From NCBI GenBank assembly GCA_004335635.1, contig QAXH01005576.1, positions 1 to 45,337 of the forward strand: a DNA stretch of 45,337 bases, in the 5' to 3' direction. Within the stretch, counting starts at the first letter, position 1. Each line of letters begins with the position of its first letter. The position numbers and the translations under genes were made by a program. Below, piece by piece: positions 1 through 10,073 of this stretch. The stretch is from Chloromonas sp. AAM2 (taxonomy: Eukaryota > Chlorophyta > Chlorophyceae > Chlamydomonadales > Chlamydomonadaceae). The notes beneath the pieces are model-generated. The model did no database searches, had not been told where the DNA came from, and saw nothing but the letters and a program-made list of their open reading frames with translations.

Positions 1-82
1 GGGTGTGTGGGTGTGTGGGTGTGGGTGCGTGCGTGCGTGGGTGTGGGTGTGGGTGTGTGGGTGTGTGGGTGTGTGTGTGTGT
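1..82. repeat. GT-rich simple repeat at left edge
   Basis: A low-complexity run of GTGTGGG and GTGCG variants opens the window. It lies in the intron before the first recognised exon of the coiled-coil gene. Confidence 0.9.
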
Positions 83-276
83 GAAGGGGGCCCTAGTGTT
101 GGCTTCAGGGGCAGTGTGTGGGCACGTGCAGAGGCGTGGCAGCGGGTAGCGCTGGAGGACCTGGACTGACCTTGGCAGGCTCATCGTCATGACATGGCAG
201 TCACAGACGTACCCAGAGCATAGTTTGTTGGAAACCGGTAGGCGGGCCTGCACTGCTGCAGCTGAAGACGGCCCTG

Positions 277-346
277 TCCTGTGGGCCGCGGCCATCCAGT
301 GCTCACACTGACACGTCCCTGTGGGCCGCGGCCATCCAGTGCTCAC
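277..346. repeat. 40-bp tandem duplication beside exon 367-465
   Basis: The segment from CTGTGGGCCGCGGCCATCCA through GTGCTCAC occurs twice with a 40-base offset (281 and 321). It sits 20 bases upstream of the acceptor at 366. It may have duplicated an earlier exon edge, but no convincing exon was found in 83-366. Confidence 0.8.
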
Positions 347-366
347 GTCCGTGTGTGCTGCCTCAG

Positions 367-2269
367 GTGTCGCACCTGCGTGGTGAGGCGTGTGAGTACG
401 AGGCGGCCATCAGCGAACTGGAGGAGGAGGCAGCTGGGCTAAGGCAACAGCTAGATGAGCTACAGGTGAGCCATGGTGGAAGGGGGCGGCGCCCGGGGGC
501 CATGTGGCGGCAGGCCTGGTGAAGGAGCAACGCCGTGCAGCTAGTAGGCCACCAAGCACGGTTGAGTTCACACATCATCAGCAGCAGCAGACGGCTGTGG
601 TTTAGTGAAGTATAGGGCAGTACGACACAGCTGCTGCAGCCATTGATTGGCACAGATATCTGCCATTACCTGGTGGCACAGCCGTTGCATGGTACACCCA
701 GTGCATGGCACACCCGGTGCATGGCACACCCGGTGCATGGCACACCCGGTGCATGGCACACCCGGTGCATGGCACACCCGGTGCATGGCACACCCGGTTC
801 ATGGCACACCCGGTTCATGGCACACCCGGTGCATGGCACACCCGGTGCATGGCACACCCGGTGCGTGGCACACCCAGTGCATGGCACACCCAGTGCGTGG
901 CACACCCAGTGCACTGGCACTCTGTACATTAGCATACTGTGGCACAGCCGTTGTACGTGGCAGATATCGCTTGTCCATTCGCCATACATAGCTATTGCAT
1001 GATGTGTGCAGACGTCCCAAAATCAGCTACAACATGCATTGGCTGAAGCCGAGGCGGGTAGGCAGGAGGCGGAGCGGCGGTTGGGGCAGTTGGACGGACC
1101 GCAGGGCCCCTCGGCAAGGGCTGCCGCCCTGGAGACAGCGCTTGTGCAGGTATGGACACTGGACAAACAATACAGGAGAGGAGAAGTGTTGAGCAGATGG
1201 ACGCAAAAAAAAGGGACGCAAAAAAAACAAGCAAGTGAAGAAATTGGAGTAGGAAGGGATGCACAAGAGTAATGAAATACAGGTGTGGGAAAGCAGAGAG
1301 CGTGTAGGGGACTGAGATGGACGCGGCACAGGCGTTCTGGAAATATGGTTTTGAAAAGAAAAGAAACAAGAAAACAAGAGAAGGATTGAGGGAAGACTGG
1401 GTGTAAGAAGGGTCGAGCGGGAGGAAATGAGATGGCGCTGGGAAAGGACCAAAACACACAAAGCAAGCCTTGCCCAGATGCAAGGCTGACAGGGAGCGCT
1501 CGTCCGGATCCTAGTCCATCCTGTGCAGTGCGTGTATGCATTGCCTGGCGGACAGTATGTTGCGTGCATGGATGTAGGAAATGCAGACAGGGGATGGAGA
1601 TGGCGATGGCCCAAACCCTGCCGGATCCTGGAAGAGCTGCCCCTGCAGTCCTGATGCAATCCTGCCGCACTGTGTGGTGTGCCTGTGCCTGTGCATGTGC
1701 GTGCTCACACAGGAGCGTCAGCTGCACTCGGCGCTCAAGGCCCAGATGCCCGACCTGCTGCGCACCCTGGAGCAGACACGCGCTGAGCTGGCGGCCAAGG
1801 AGAGCGAGGCACTGAGGCTGGATGGAACTGCCAACGTAAGTGTAGCAGGCAGTCTGTGGTGTGCAAGCATTTGCATGTAAGATGAACAGGAGGTCGAGGC
1901 ACTGAGGCTGGATGGAACTGCAAACGTAAGGCGAACGTTGGGCTCAGGGAGTGGTTGGAGTGCAGAGCTTGAGAATCCGACTGGCCATGAGAGTTTGGTG
2001 GCCCTGGTCAGGACTTGCCCTATGGTTGCAAGCGCATGTGTCTAGCAAGAGTACAGATGGTGTGGACGCTCCATGACCTGTGGTTGCAGGACTGGGCAGT
2101 GTTGACAGATGGAATAGGGGGCAGGTACAAGGGGCAGCAGTAGCGTTGGTCATGACAGTGGCCGATGTCAGAGAGATGCAGGTGCCAACACAGTACTTCA
2201 ATCTGTGCTGCCGTGCAGATTCTCCGCAATGAGATGCTGCGCATGCAACAGGCGCACGGTCATTTCTGA
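367..2269 (+). CDS. Coiled-coil protein, C-terminal exons (5' end outside window)
   Basis: Coding exons are 367-465, 1012-1149, 1713-1835, optionally 1890-1925, and 2219-2269, which ends in TGA. Every intron is phase 0 with AG/GT borders (CTCAG at 362-366, donor GTGAGCC at 466, donor GTATGG at 1150, donor GTAAGTG at 1836). The exons translate to heptad-like helix: VSHLRGEACEYEAAISELEE, QLQHALAEAEAGRQEAERRL, MPDLLRTLEQTRAELAAKES, and a short tail ILRNEMLRMQQAHGHF. This is typical of long coiled-coil structural or scaffold proteins. No catalytic domain is visible, and about 136 residues are seen, or 148 with the mini-exon. I do not recognise the family. A TGTAA signal 57 bases after the stop supports the gene end. 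The start lies beyond the window. Opposite-strand frames at 992-1727 are long but lack splice logic and conserved content. Confidence 0.75.
687..926. repeat. 16-bp minisatellite in intron
   Basis: About 15 copies of a unit GCATGGCACACCCGGT run through the intron 466-1011, with variants TTCATGG and GCGTGG and exact 16-base spacing (687, 703, 719, 735 and so on). Because 16 is not a multiple of three and the unit lacks stops, it creates long spurious open frames on both strands. Confidence 0.95.
1890..1925 (+). other. Duplicated 36-nt mini-exon (echo of exon 1713-1835)
   Basis: The last 33 or so bases of the preceding exon and its donor GTAAG recur exactly 90 bases downstream. The copy also has its own acceptor (AACAG at 1885-1889) and donor (GTAAGG at 1926). 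It would add 12 residues, EVEALRLDGTAN, in frame, repeating the end of the previous exon (SEALRLDGTAN). It could be a real exon, an alternative exon or an unused echo. RNA evidence is needed to decide. Confidence 0.5.
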
Positions 2270-2325
2270 AGGCTGAGGTTCCAGGGGGGTTCGCTGTCGC
2301 GAGACTGGCAAACCCGACAAGGCAT

Positions 2326-2330
2326 TGTAA
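2326..2330 (+). terminator. TGTAA poly(A) signal of coiled-coil gene
   Basis: TGTAA lies 57 bases after the TGA at 2267-2269. TGTAA is the usual chlorophyte polyadenylation signal, so cleavage is expected shortly downstream, around 2340-2350. Confidence 0.6.
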
Positions 2331-5125
2331 AGGTCTGAAGAAGGGCCAGCATGCCTTCAGCTGGGCGTGCCTCACAAAAGCTTCAAATTGTTTTTGCAGT
2401 AACGGCATTGGATTTGGAAAGACGTGCTCTTGGCGCCAGTTTGGCTAAAACGTACACACCTTGGCCCATTCATCAAGTGATCGGACGTTTGGACAGCCCT
2501 TGCTTGCGCCCTGTGATTACATGTGGTATACATATGAGGCTCTGGAAAGAGCAATGCTCGGACAAAGCAGCTTCACTGTAGAGTATTCTACAGGCATGCT
2601 TGATGTCTTGTTGGAACTGAGAGTCACACAGGAATTGTCCCAGAACTGGCAAACATCTTTTTGGGGCAGGGATGCTTGTGGGCAATCAACGCCAACAGGT
2701 ATGTGGTGCTCTGTTGTCCCAGCCACCTGTGTCAATGGATTGTCGCCACACAACTGAACATCCTGGTTTGTCGCCTAACTTGCAGCATCACCGTGTCGAA
2801 ACAGTGTTAACGCTCAAGCGTCCATACTCTCACGCACAGTCCTTGCAAGTTGGTGTAACAGTACTGTCCGGTTATGCGATACCAAATGAATGCCATCGGT
2901 CCATGAGCGGAGGGGTTCAGCCACACAAGCTACATGGCAATGATGCATGGGCTAGGTTCACACACATATCACACAGTTTATGTACTGCACCTTACAACTG
3001 AACGGAATGTTTTTCCCACTCTGTTAGGTGTACACACTAGTGAGTGAGTGTGAGTGTCATTTTCGCAAGAGGGTTTGGTTTCCAGCCCGTCCAACCTACA
3101 AGTGAAGGGGATTACGACACACCTGGATAGTAATGGTGGTGGTCATCCCTCGAGGTGCTATCCTGACCACAAGCCTCGTTAGATCCAAGAGGGGCCTGAA
3201 AACATGCACATGGAAATCAAATGTCACGTCTCAAGTCAAACGTCAGGGTCAAAGTCAAAACCAGATTCCCGATCAACCAAGCTGCCAAATTCAACTTGTC
3301 ATCCGTCAACTGCCAAATTTTTACATAGAATAAAGCTGCCAATATCAGTGAAAGCACCTGCCAAGGAGCACCAGCCAATCTCCTGGCCTGCTGCAGCCAT
3401 GGCGGCCTTCATGTGCTGGGCCAACATCACTGCCCCGGGCGCTGTCAGGTCGTCATCATCATCGTCGTCGCCGTCGTCGCCGTCACCATCACCATCATTA
3501 TCATTACATGGCTGTTCATGGCTTGGAGGTCAGCAGTGTGTGACTTGCAGGCACGGCATGCCTGGCTGCAACCTTGCCCACCCTGACAGCCAGCATGCCA
3601 AACGAGTAGTCTAATGACACTGACCATAACGCTTGAGCTGGTGTCTGTCATCACACAGCACGTGTGCAGCAACCCGCTGCCAGAGCCGTTCTGTTGGACT
3701 GCATCAGATTCTCTGTAGTCTAACCTTTGTACCTGGTGTAAGGCATGGGTAGCTGCTAGGTTATGTGATTCATGTGGGTCACGGGACTGTCTACCAAATA
3801 GGATGAGACAGACCTCAGCGCGTGAAGACCGTCATGGCTGCAGCAGGCCAGGAGGAGCACGTGCTCTTGAGCTCTGCTGGCAGCCATCATGCAGCACTGG
3901 CAGGAATGGCCGAAAGCACATCACTTGCGGTTGTCAGAACTGCACCTGATGCACAGCAACGACTGAAACACAAATGATCCCATACCTAGTGGCTTTCTGG
4001 TACGTTTGGAAGAGGAACTTAACATGTATAGGAAGTATATCCCGGTTTGTTGCAGTCAGAAAAGCGGTGTACGTATCGTACCGTCCAGTGGAGGGGAGTG
4101 CCTTCTTGTGAAGGCTTTGTGGTCGTAACTGGTATGTAAAAGCCCGGGTACTTTTCCAATGTGATTACTTGGACTCACAAGAGGGGAGGGATTCCACCCG
4201 TCCCATGCATCTGGAGGTGTGGCTGGATGCAGCTTGTTGATCGTGCCTGAGAATTGAGCCCTATGCAACACCATGTTGCTTGTGTGGCTGTACCCCTTTG
4301 CTCTTGAACTACCGTATTGCTCAGCGCATTTCGGAACCTGATGGTCAGGAAATAGTTACGAATCAGGTTTTTGGCTTTTTGAGCTTTTACGAACCTCAGG
4401 TTTTTGCACGTTGGAACGGCTTTGAAAACCACTGATGTTGAGCCATCCAGTACTAGTTCTGGCACTGGTGTGCACACCAGTTTACAAGGTTTGCCTGTAA
4501 CTAACACCTAGGGCTTGCGCTGCAAGGCAGGGACTGTTTCTGACTCAACGATTTTACGAACCTGGTTTTATGCCACCTTTGAGAATTTCAGTTTTACGAA
4601 CCTTATGTGTTTCTTGAAATTCCGAGGCCAGAATCAGAGGAGTTTTACGAAGCTGATTCCGACAATCGCTGGACAATACGGTAGTGTTGAACTTGATTAA
4701 TTCTACATGACATCCCTTCAAAAGCACTGAGCTGCTGTCCAACCAAAAGATCATTTACCACGGTACTTAAAAGTTCATGGCTGAGACAGGTTCCCGTTGA
4801 GCTTGCTGCATCGGGTGTGCGCTGCCCTGCTCACATTAGGGCCTTAATTGCAATGCTTGTGTTCAGCAAGTGGGGTGAGTATTAGTAATGTGGTTGTTTG
4901 GTGCTTTGTCTGTGATGCCTGTAACATCATCTCAGGAAACTTCGGATACAGACATTCTGAAGGAGCGGCGTAGGAAACCGCTAGGGTTCTTCGGTCATTT
5001 GCAACATGCAGTCCTCGCTGGACGCGCAACACAATCTGTATCAACAACATTGAGGATTGTGAACACACAGGCAAAGTGCTGATTCCGTGACTACATTACC
5101 ATCCACTGGCTCCGTTCGAGCCCAT
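2331..5125. other. Intergenic spacer upstream of CUE gene
   Basis: No exon with supported splice borders was found here on either strand. The visible content is a GTC/ATC trinucleotide stretch near 3450-3505, a GTCAAA-rich stretch near 3220-3320, and the TTTTACGAA motif cluster described separately. The promoter and 5' UTR of the CUE gene must lie in the right-hand end. No TATA box or known element could be assigned with confidence. Confidence 0.6.
4384..4655 (+). repeat. Cluster of TTTTACGAACCT motifs
   Basis: The 12-mer TTTTACGAACCT or a one-mismatch form occurs near 4385, 4552, 4591 and 4642, with a weaker form (GTTACGAATC) near 4355. Spacing is irregular, so this is not a simple tandem array. 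It lies 470-740 bases upstream of the CUE start codon. Confidence 0.6.
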
Positions 5126-6902
5126 ATGTCGGTGGCTGCATTAACGTCGCCTGCCTCGCGCTGCAAGCGGCTGTACGAGGCCGGAGACGTGGACCTAGGC
5201 TACGAAGGGGCCAGCCTTGACAACCGGCAGCAGAAGCGCACGCGCCTTCAGCGTCATAGCCCAGGACGCTGCGGCCTCCACTACCAATCTGCCGACGAGC
5301 CTGCACACGCCAACGCGCTTTCGGGGCTCCTCGCCTTGTTCCCCGGCATGGATGAAAAGGTCAGAGTGGAAGCCGAGTTGGCAGCCAGCCAGCCACTTCA
5401 TTGTCTGTGCTGTCCCTAATACAGGCGTATCTCTGTTAGACATCACGGTGACTTTCGCGCTTGCCTGTGCTGTGCTATTCCGCTCAGGTGGTGCAAGACG
5501 TGTTGGTGGAGTGCGGGAACAGCATTGACGCAGCTATCAAGCGGCTGACGGACTTGCGGCTTAGTACTGAGGATGCCACCGTAGCCGCGGCAAAAGCAGC
5601 GGCGTCAGCGCGCGACCATGGTGAGACTGGGACAACGTGATGCTGTGCCAACTGGGACACAAGTGTGCACGTAGCAGCACCTGCCATGCATCATGCGCAC
5701 TACGATATCATGCTATGCGTTGTGAATCAAGTTATGCATGCATGGGCACAGCATGCATGAGCATGACGCTGTGCACAACATCAACGGGCATGAACACCAC
5801 CTGCCATGCATACCACAAAGTCAGACACAGCATGCATGGCACAGCATTGTGACTCAGCATGCATGAGTATGGCGCTGTAAGCCAGCATGTTATGCATCCC
5901 AGCTTGAACATGAGCACAACCTTGATGTGCATATTCATAACACCTTGCATCACAACTTCGAGGGTTGCATTCCTCATGCAGCCTCTTTACCTTGCTTGAT
6001 GCAGCCGTTGACATGTGCATGATTTGTGCTTCTCGCATGCAGGCCAGCAAAGCACACCTACAGCAGGTTCAGCCTCTCAGCCCTTGTCTCAGGCACCAGA
6101 GGCTGCCAGCACATCCTGTGCAAGTCCTGGCGAGCCACAGACAGCAGACCAGTGGATTGAATTCCTGGTAGCAGAGATGCTCGCTTCGAAGGACATGGTT
6201 GATGCTCGCGGCAGGGCGGCGCATGTGCTGCAACACTTTGAACGCTTTGTGAAGCAGCGGCAAAAAGATGAGGTGAGAGCCCCCACACGTGCACCTCCAT
6301 CATTACCAAGGCAGGCACACCAAAGAATAGATGAATAGAAAGTTGGACAGAGTTACTTGCGTGTCTAGTCTGTACTCCTTTCACCCAGCATGCAGCCAAA
6401 CAGAACAAGTGGGGTAAGGTGGCCTGCATGGGCACAGTGCATTATCAAAGCTATTAAAGCACCAGCAAGCTTTAGCTGATCAGCTGGTACATGCACTGCT
6501 TACTGACACTGACTGGGTTTTGCCTGGCACACCGACTGAATTCCGTTTTGCCTTGCATGAGCACGATACCATGGCACGGTGAGCATGATATCATCAGCAC
6601 ACGCTGTACACGGCACGCGGCACATGCATAAGTCCGGCGCATGCGTCTGCTCGCTGCAGGCCGATGCGCGAGTGGCCGAGTTGTTGAAGGAGAGCGCCAT
6701 CTTCAAGCGCGCCGTTCAGATTCAGGACACCCGCATGAAGGGAGCAGCCGAGGAGATGAGTCAGCTGCGCACCATGCTGGTGCACTACCAGGAGCGCTGC
6801 AGCAAGCTGGAGATGAACAACTACTCTCTGGCCATGCATTTGCAACAGGCAACAAACAGCAGCAGCTTGGGGTCGCACCCGCACAACCCTGACGTGTGCT
6901 GA
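5126..6902 (+). CDS. CUE-domain protein (plant 'ubiquitin system component Cue' type)
   Basis: Four exons, 5126-5359, 5488-5620, 6043-6272 and 6660-6902, join in frame to 279 residues. The CUE domain spans the first intron, residues about 66-103. It begins ALFPGMDEK, which holds the FP motif, and ends SIDAAIKRLTDL, which is the helix-3 hydrophobic motif. CUE domains bind ubiquitin. After a Ser/Gln/Pro-rich linker (residues about 123-165) comes a helix with WIEFLVAEMLASKDMVDARG, then a coiled coil with FKRAVQIQDTRM, LVHYQERCSKLEMNNYSLAM and a terminal NPDVC. The order of CUE, WVE/LF-type helix, FKRAV coiled coil, EVNNYALSMHL-like segment and HPDVF-like end matches the land-plant Cue family as I remember it, including a similar length. 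The family's cellular role is poorly known; ubiquitin binding is inferred from the domain. The start is the first ATG of an open frame. No TGTAA is seen until 8492. Confidence 0.95.
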
Positions 6903-9704
6903 GGAGGGGTGTGAGGGCGTGAGAGAACAGCACTGCGTTGAGCCCGCGCTCACATGATACCAGTCTGCACGACAACTGTGGGCGGGGGAGGGCAATCTCG
7001 TTAGCTTGGCAGCAGTACTAGGTGACATGCAAAGTTTGGGGCAAGCCAGGGGCCGCTGACGAGGTCAGCTGGGATGCCTGGGCCGCTACGTTATCGACAG
7101 CACATGCTGGGCTTGCTTGGGGCAGGCAGCAGTAAAATGACAGCTTGGCACGGGCACGTGCCCATGGAGCCAGAATACAGGCGGTTCTGTAGCAGGCATA
7201 GCGATGTGTGTGTATCTCTCTGGATGTGTGTGAGGAAAAGCGAGGCTGGCAGTTGACATGTATTCCACAGTGGGTTATTGATAGCCAAACTTGGCTCCGG
7301 TTGCCACAGGCAACTTGGTACAGTTTTGAATTACAGTGGAACCCAGGAATCGTGCTAAGTAGCGTGGCGGTGATAGGGAATCAGTCCTGTCCCGCTTCCA
7401 CCCCACGCCTCCTGCTTGGGCATTTGCCTTAATTTCCGTCGCTGATGCAAGGAGATCGTCATCTTGATCCCGCTAATGCAAGGGGAAGGTGGACGGGGCT
7501 GGAGGGTGTCAAGGCTAGGGTGTAGCCGCTGTGTTGTGGCTCCATATCTAGTGCTGCTTTGGTCAGCGAGTGGCATGTCAAACTTGAGTCGACGGCGGTT
7601 GTGCAACGGTTTGGAATCACATGGGCATGAGGCGCATGGGCATGAGGCGCATGAGCAGGAGGCATGTGGCGCATGCCATGGCGTGGCATGCAATGCAGAC
7701 ATGAACATTGCTCCCAAGTGAGCACAAACAACAGGGATGACGGATGGCAGGCAACTACCCAACCAGTGTGGTACAATTATTGCTTCGAACGAGTTTGTGT
7801 TGAGGATTCTGCAAATCCCCTGTGCAGATCCCAATTCGAGGTGTGGGAGGGTAGCCACCCTGCCTCACCACATACCTTGCATTTTCAAGGTTCTAGCTCA
7901 GATAATCATATAGATTTGGAAGCTTTTTAATGTGCAGCGCTGGCAACAGTGCCATGACACACTGTCGGTCACATTCACAACGGCAGACTGGCCAGTGGGT
8001 GTGGGCTGCATGGGCAGGGCACGTGCTCCCTCAGGGCAGCCCATGTCATGATGCGGTTGACGGCATGTTGCTGATAGCTTAGGATAGAAGGATTGACTCA
8101 AGTTATGGAAGACTTCAAGTTCCCCCCTCTTCAGTTCCACATGGCTGACAGGCCTGCCATGGAGCATCCCTGGTTTGATGCTGGCATTGACCGGTACTTG
8201 TGGTACACCTGATTATATGGGCTGGTCCGCTCCTGGTTCCCCTTTTAATGCGAGTTGAACCTCGCTGTGTATTACCATCACCATCATCACCAAGTTCTGT
8301 TTAACAGAGTGGTTGATGAAGCGTCGCTGTCACCTGGGCTTATTTGCCATACCTAGTTTGTAGCTTTCCAACAGGGCCAGACGCTCCTGTTGAGGCGGAA
8401 ATAGAGCACTGTTGTTTGCACAGTGACCGTCCTTAGCGGGCTGTGCTGTCTGCGCCGCCGATTAATAGCTTAGTCGTCGTTAGAAACGCTGTGTAAACCG
8501 GTTGATGGTTGTTTGTGATATGTGCGTGGTCGTGTGCTTGGGCTCCGGCCTGTGGTAGGATTTGGCCTCTGCCAACCTGGTATGTGACCTTTTGTGAGGC
8601 AGAGGCACGGTCAGGAGCTGGTGGCATGGCCATACAGGAGCAGCAAACCGCCAGCTTACACAAACCCGTCACAACACGCACAAAAGAAAAGAAGCGCTAA
8701 ATGGCGTGTGCACCTCTCACAGCTTACTATTTATCTTCAGCTCATTTTGCCGGGCTGGTCACAACACAGCCAGTGGTCGCAGGCAGCATTCAGAGGCGGT
8801 ATACGTTCCTAGTTAGCATTCGCAAGACGAGTTTTCCTCAACAACCACGCTTCTTGGGGCGCCTACGCAGCGCATACCAGCCACACCAAAAACAAAAACG
8901 ACCATACCACGAACTCTTCCGGACGAAAAACACCATTTGGGCAGACTTGTAATGGGCAGATGGGTGAGGAGGTGGCATGTGCACCGTGAAAGGCCACTGG
9001 TGACCATGATGATGATATGAATGATGCACTGTCAACGTGCATTGCCCAGGCAGGCCAACAGATCAGTCACCGTCAACCATTCCAAGGGCACGAGTACTTG
9101 TCAGCCCTGTTAAACCATTAGTTGTATGGGCCCATCTCTATGTCTTGGTACGTTCACCTTTGAACTTGCAGGTGAACTAATGTTGGTAATGTTGAAGCTT
9201 TGACTCGCTTCCTTAGTAGGTCAAATCAGTCCATCGGCCGTGATGTTCATCATCTTTATGTCCATGGTTCACAGTCAGTAAGTCCAATGTACAGCCCAGT
9301 TTGAGGTCCATGCAGGGCCCCATGTGCAGTCCAACACGTCTCCAGCACCATGCATAGCCTGTGGCTCCAGCAATAGCAGCTTGTGGCCCCATGTGCAGTT
9401 CAACAACTTCAAGTCTCTAGCGCCTCGAGCGTCTTCATGGCGCCTTCCGACTTTTTGTGCAATCCACACACCCTTCACACATGGCTTTTGGATTTCATGG
9501 GATCATGATTTGTACACCACGATACACCTGAGGTAAATCTGGGGTTTGTTCATAGTTCATAATCAGGCACTTCGTCTCATCCGATGTCAGGTCCGTCCAG
9601 CAACTGGCAAACTTGTAGTTGGGGCAGTCTTGCAAACCCAGATGGCTCCTCCATGTTCGTCCGGTCCCATGCAACATGGGAGCACATTATCCGGGCTCTC
9701 CCAA
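6903..9704. other. Intergenic spacer between convergent genes
   Basis: This stretch contains no supported exons. It holds the 3' UTR of the CUE gene (length unknown), a small GCATGGGCATGAG repeat at about 7618-7665 and, at about 9300-9420, degenerate relatives of the 31-bp array that follows. A TGTAA occurs at 8492-8496, about 1.6 kb after the CUE stop, which could mark a long 3' UTR. Confidence 0.55.
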
Positions 9705-9990
9705 GTCCAGGTCAACGCATGGCGCCCCATGTGCAGTCCAGGTCAACGCATGGCGCCCCATGTGCAGTCAAGGTCAACGCATGGCGCCCCATGTGCAGTC
9801 AAGGTCAACGCATGGCGCCCCATGTGCGGTCCAGGTCAACGCATGGCGCCCCATGTGCAGTCCAGGTCAACGCATGGCGCCCCATGTGCGGTCCAGGTCG
9901 ACGCATGGCGCCCCATGTGCGGTCCAGGTCAACGCATGGCGCCCCATGTGCAGTCCAGGTCAGCGCATGGCGCCCCATGTGCAGTCCAAC
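9705..9990. repeat. 31-bp minisatellite at convergent gene ends
   Basis: Nine copies of a unit starting GTCAACGCATGGCGCCCCAT recur at 31-base spacing (9711, 9742, 9773, 9804, 9835, 9866, 9897, 9928 and 9959), with AGTCCAG or AGTCAAG at the end of each unit. All three plus frames stay open because the unit has no stop, so the 170-214 residue open frames here are artefacts. The array ends 39 bases before the ankyrin gene's poly(A) signal. Confidence 0.95.
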
Positions 9991-10028
9991 ATGTTGCTCC
10001 ATGCAAAACGCAAGCAGGTCGTCCGGTC

Positions 10029-10033
10029 TTACA
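10029..10033 (-). terminator. TGTAA poly(A) signal of ankyrin gene
   Basis: TGTAA on the minus strand (TTACA on plus) lies 41 bases after the TGA of the last exon, at the spacing expected for a chlorophyte gene end. Confidence 0.65.
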
Positions 10034-10073
10034 GTCTGGCCTCAGGTTTGTTCGGTGTCAGATTCGTCCTGCC

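Noticed and set aside
83..366. Additional upstream exon of the coiled-coil gene (for example ending at CGG before GTAGCG near 147)
   Set aside because: A frame-compatible segment exists, but its borders are weak and it is too short to support without transcripts.
687..926. CRISPR-like regular repeats (also 9711-9989 and 30067-30911)
   Set aside because: The repeats are directly adjacent with no unique spacers, and the genome is eukaryotic. These are minisatellites.
643..1020. Several overlapping open frames of 66-119 residues on both strands
   Set aside because: They are produced by the stop-free 16-bp repeat and lie in an intron.
1432..1520. Third copy of the family 2 dispersed repeat
   Set aside because: Only scattered short matches to 21361-21440; the similarity is too weak to claim.
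992..1727. Minus-strand frames of 163-234 residues
   Set aside because: They are antisense to coiled-coil exons with good splice borders. The composition is low-complexity and no domain is visible.
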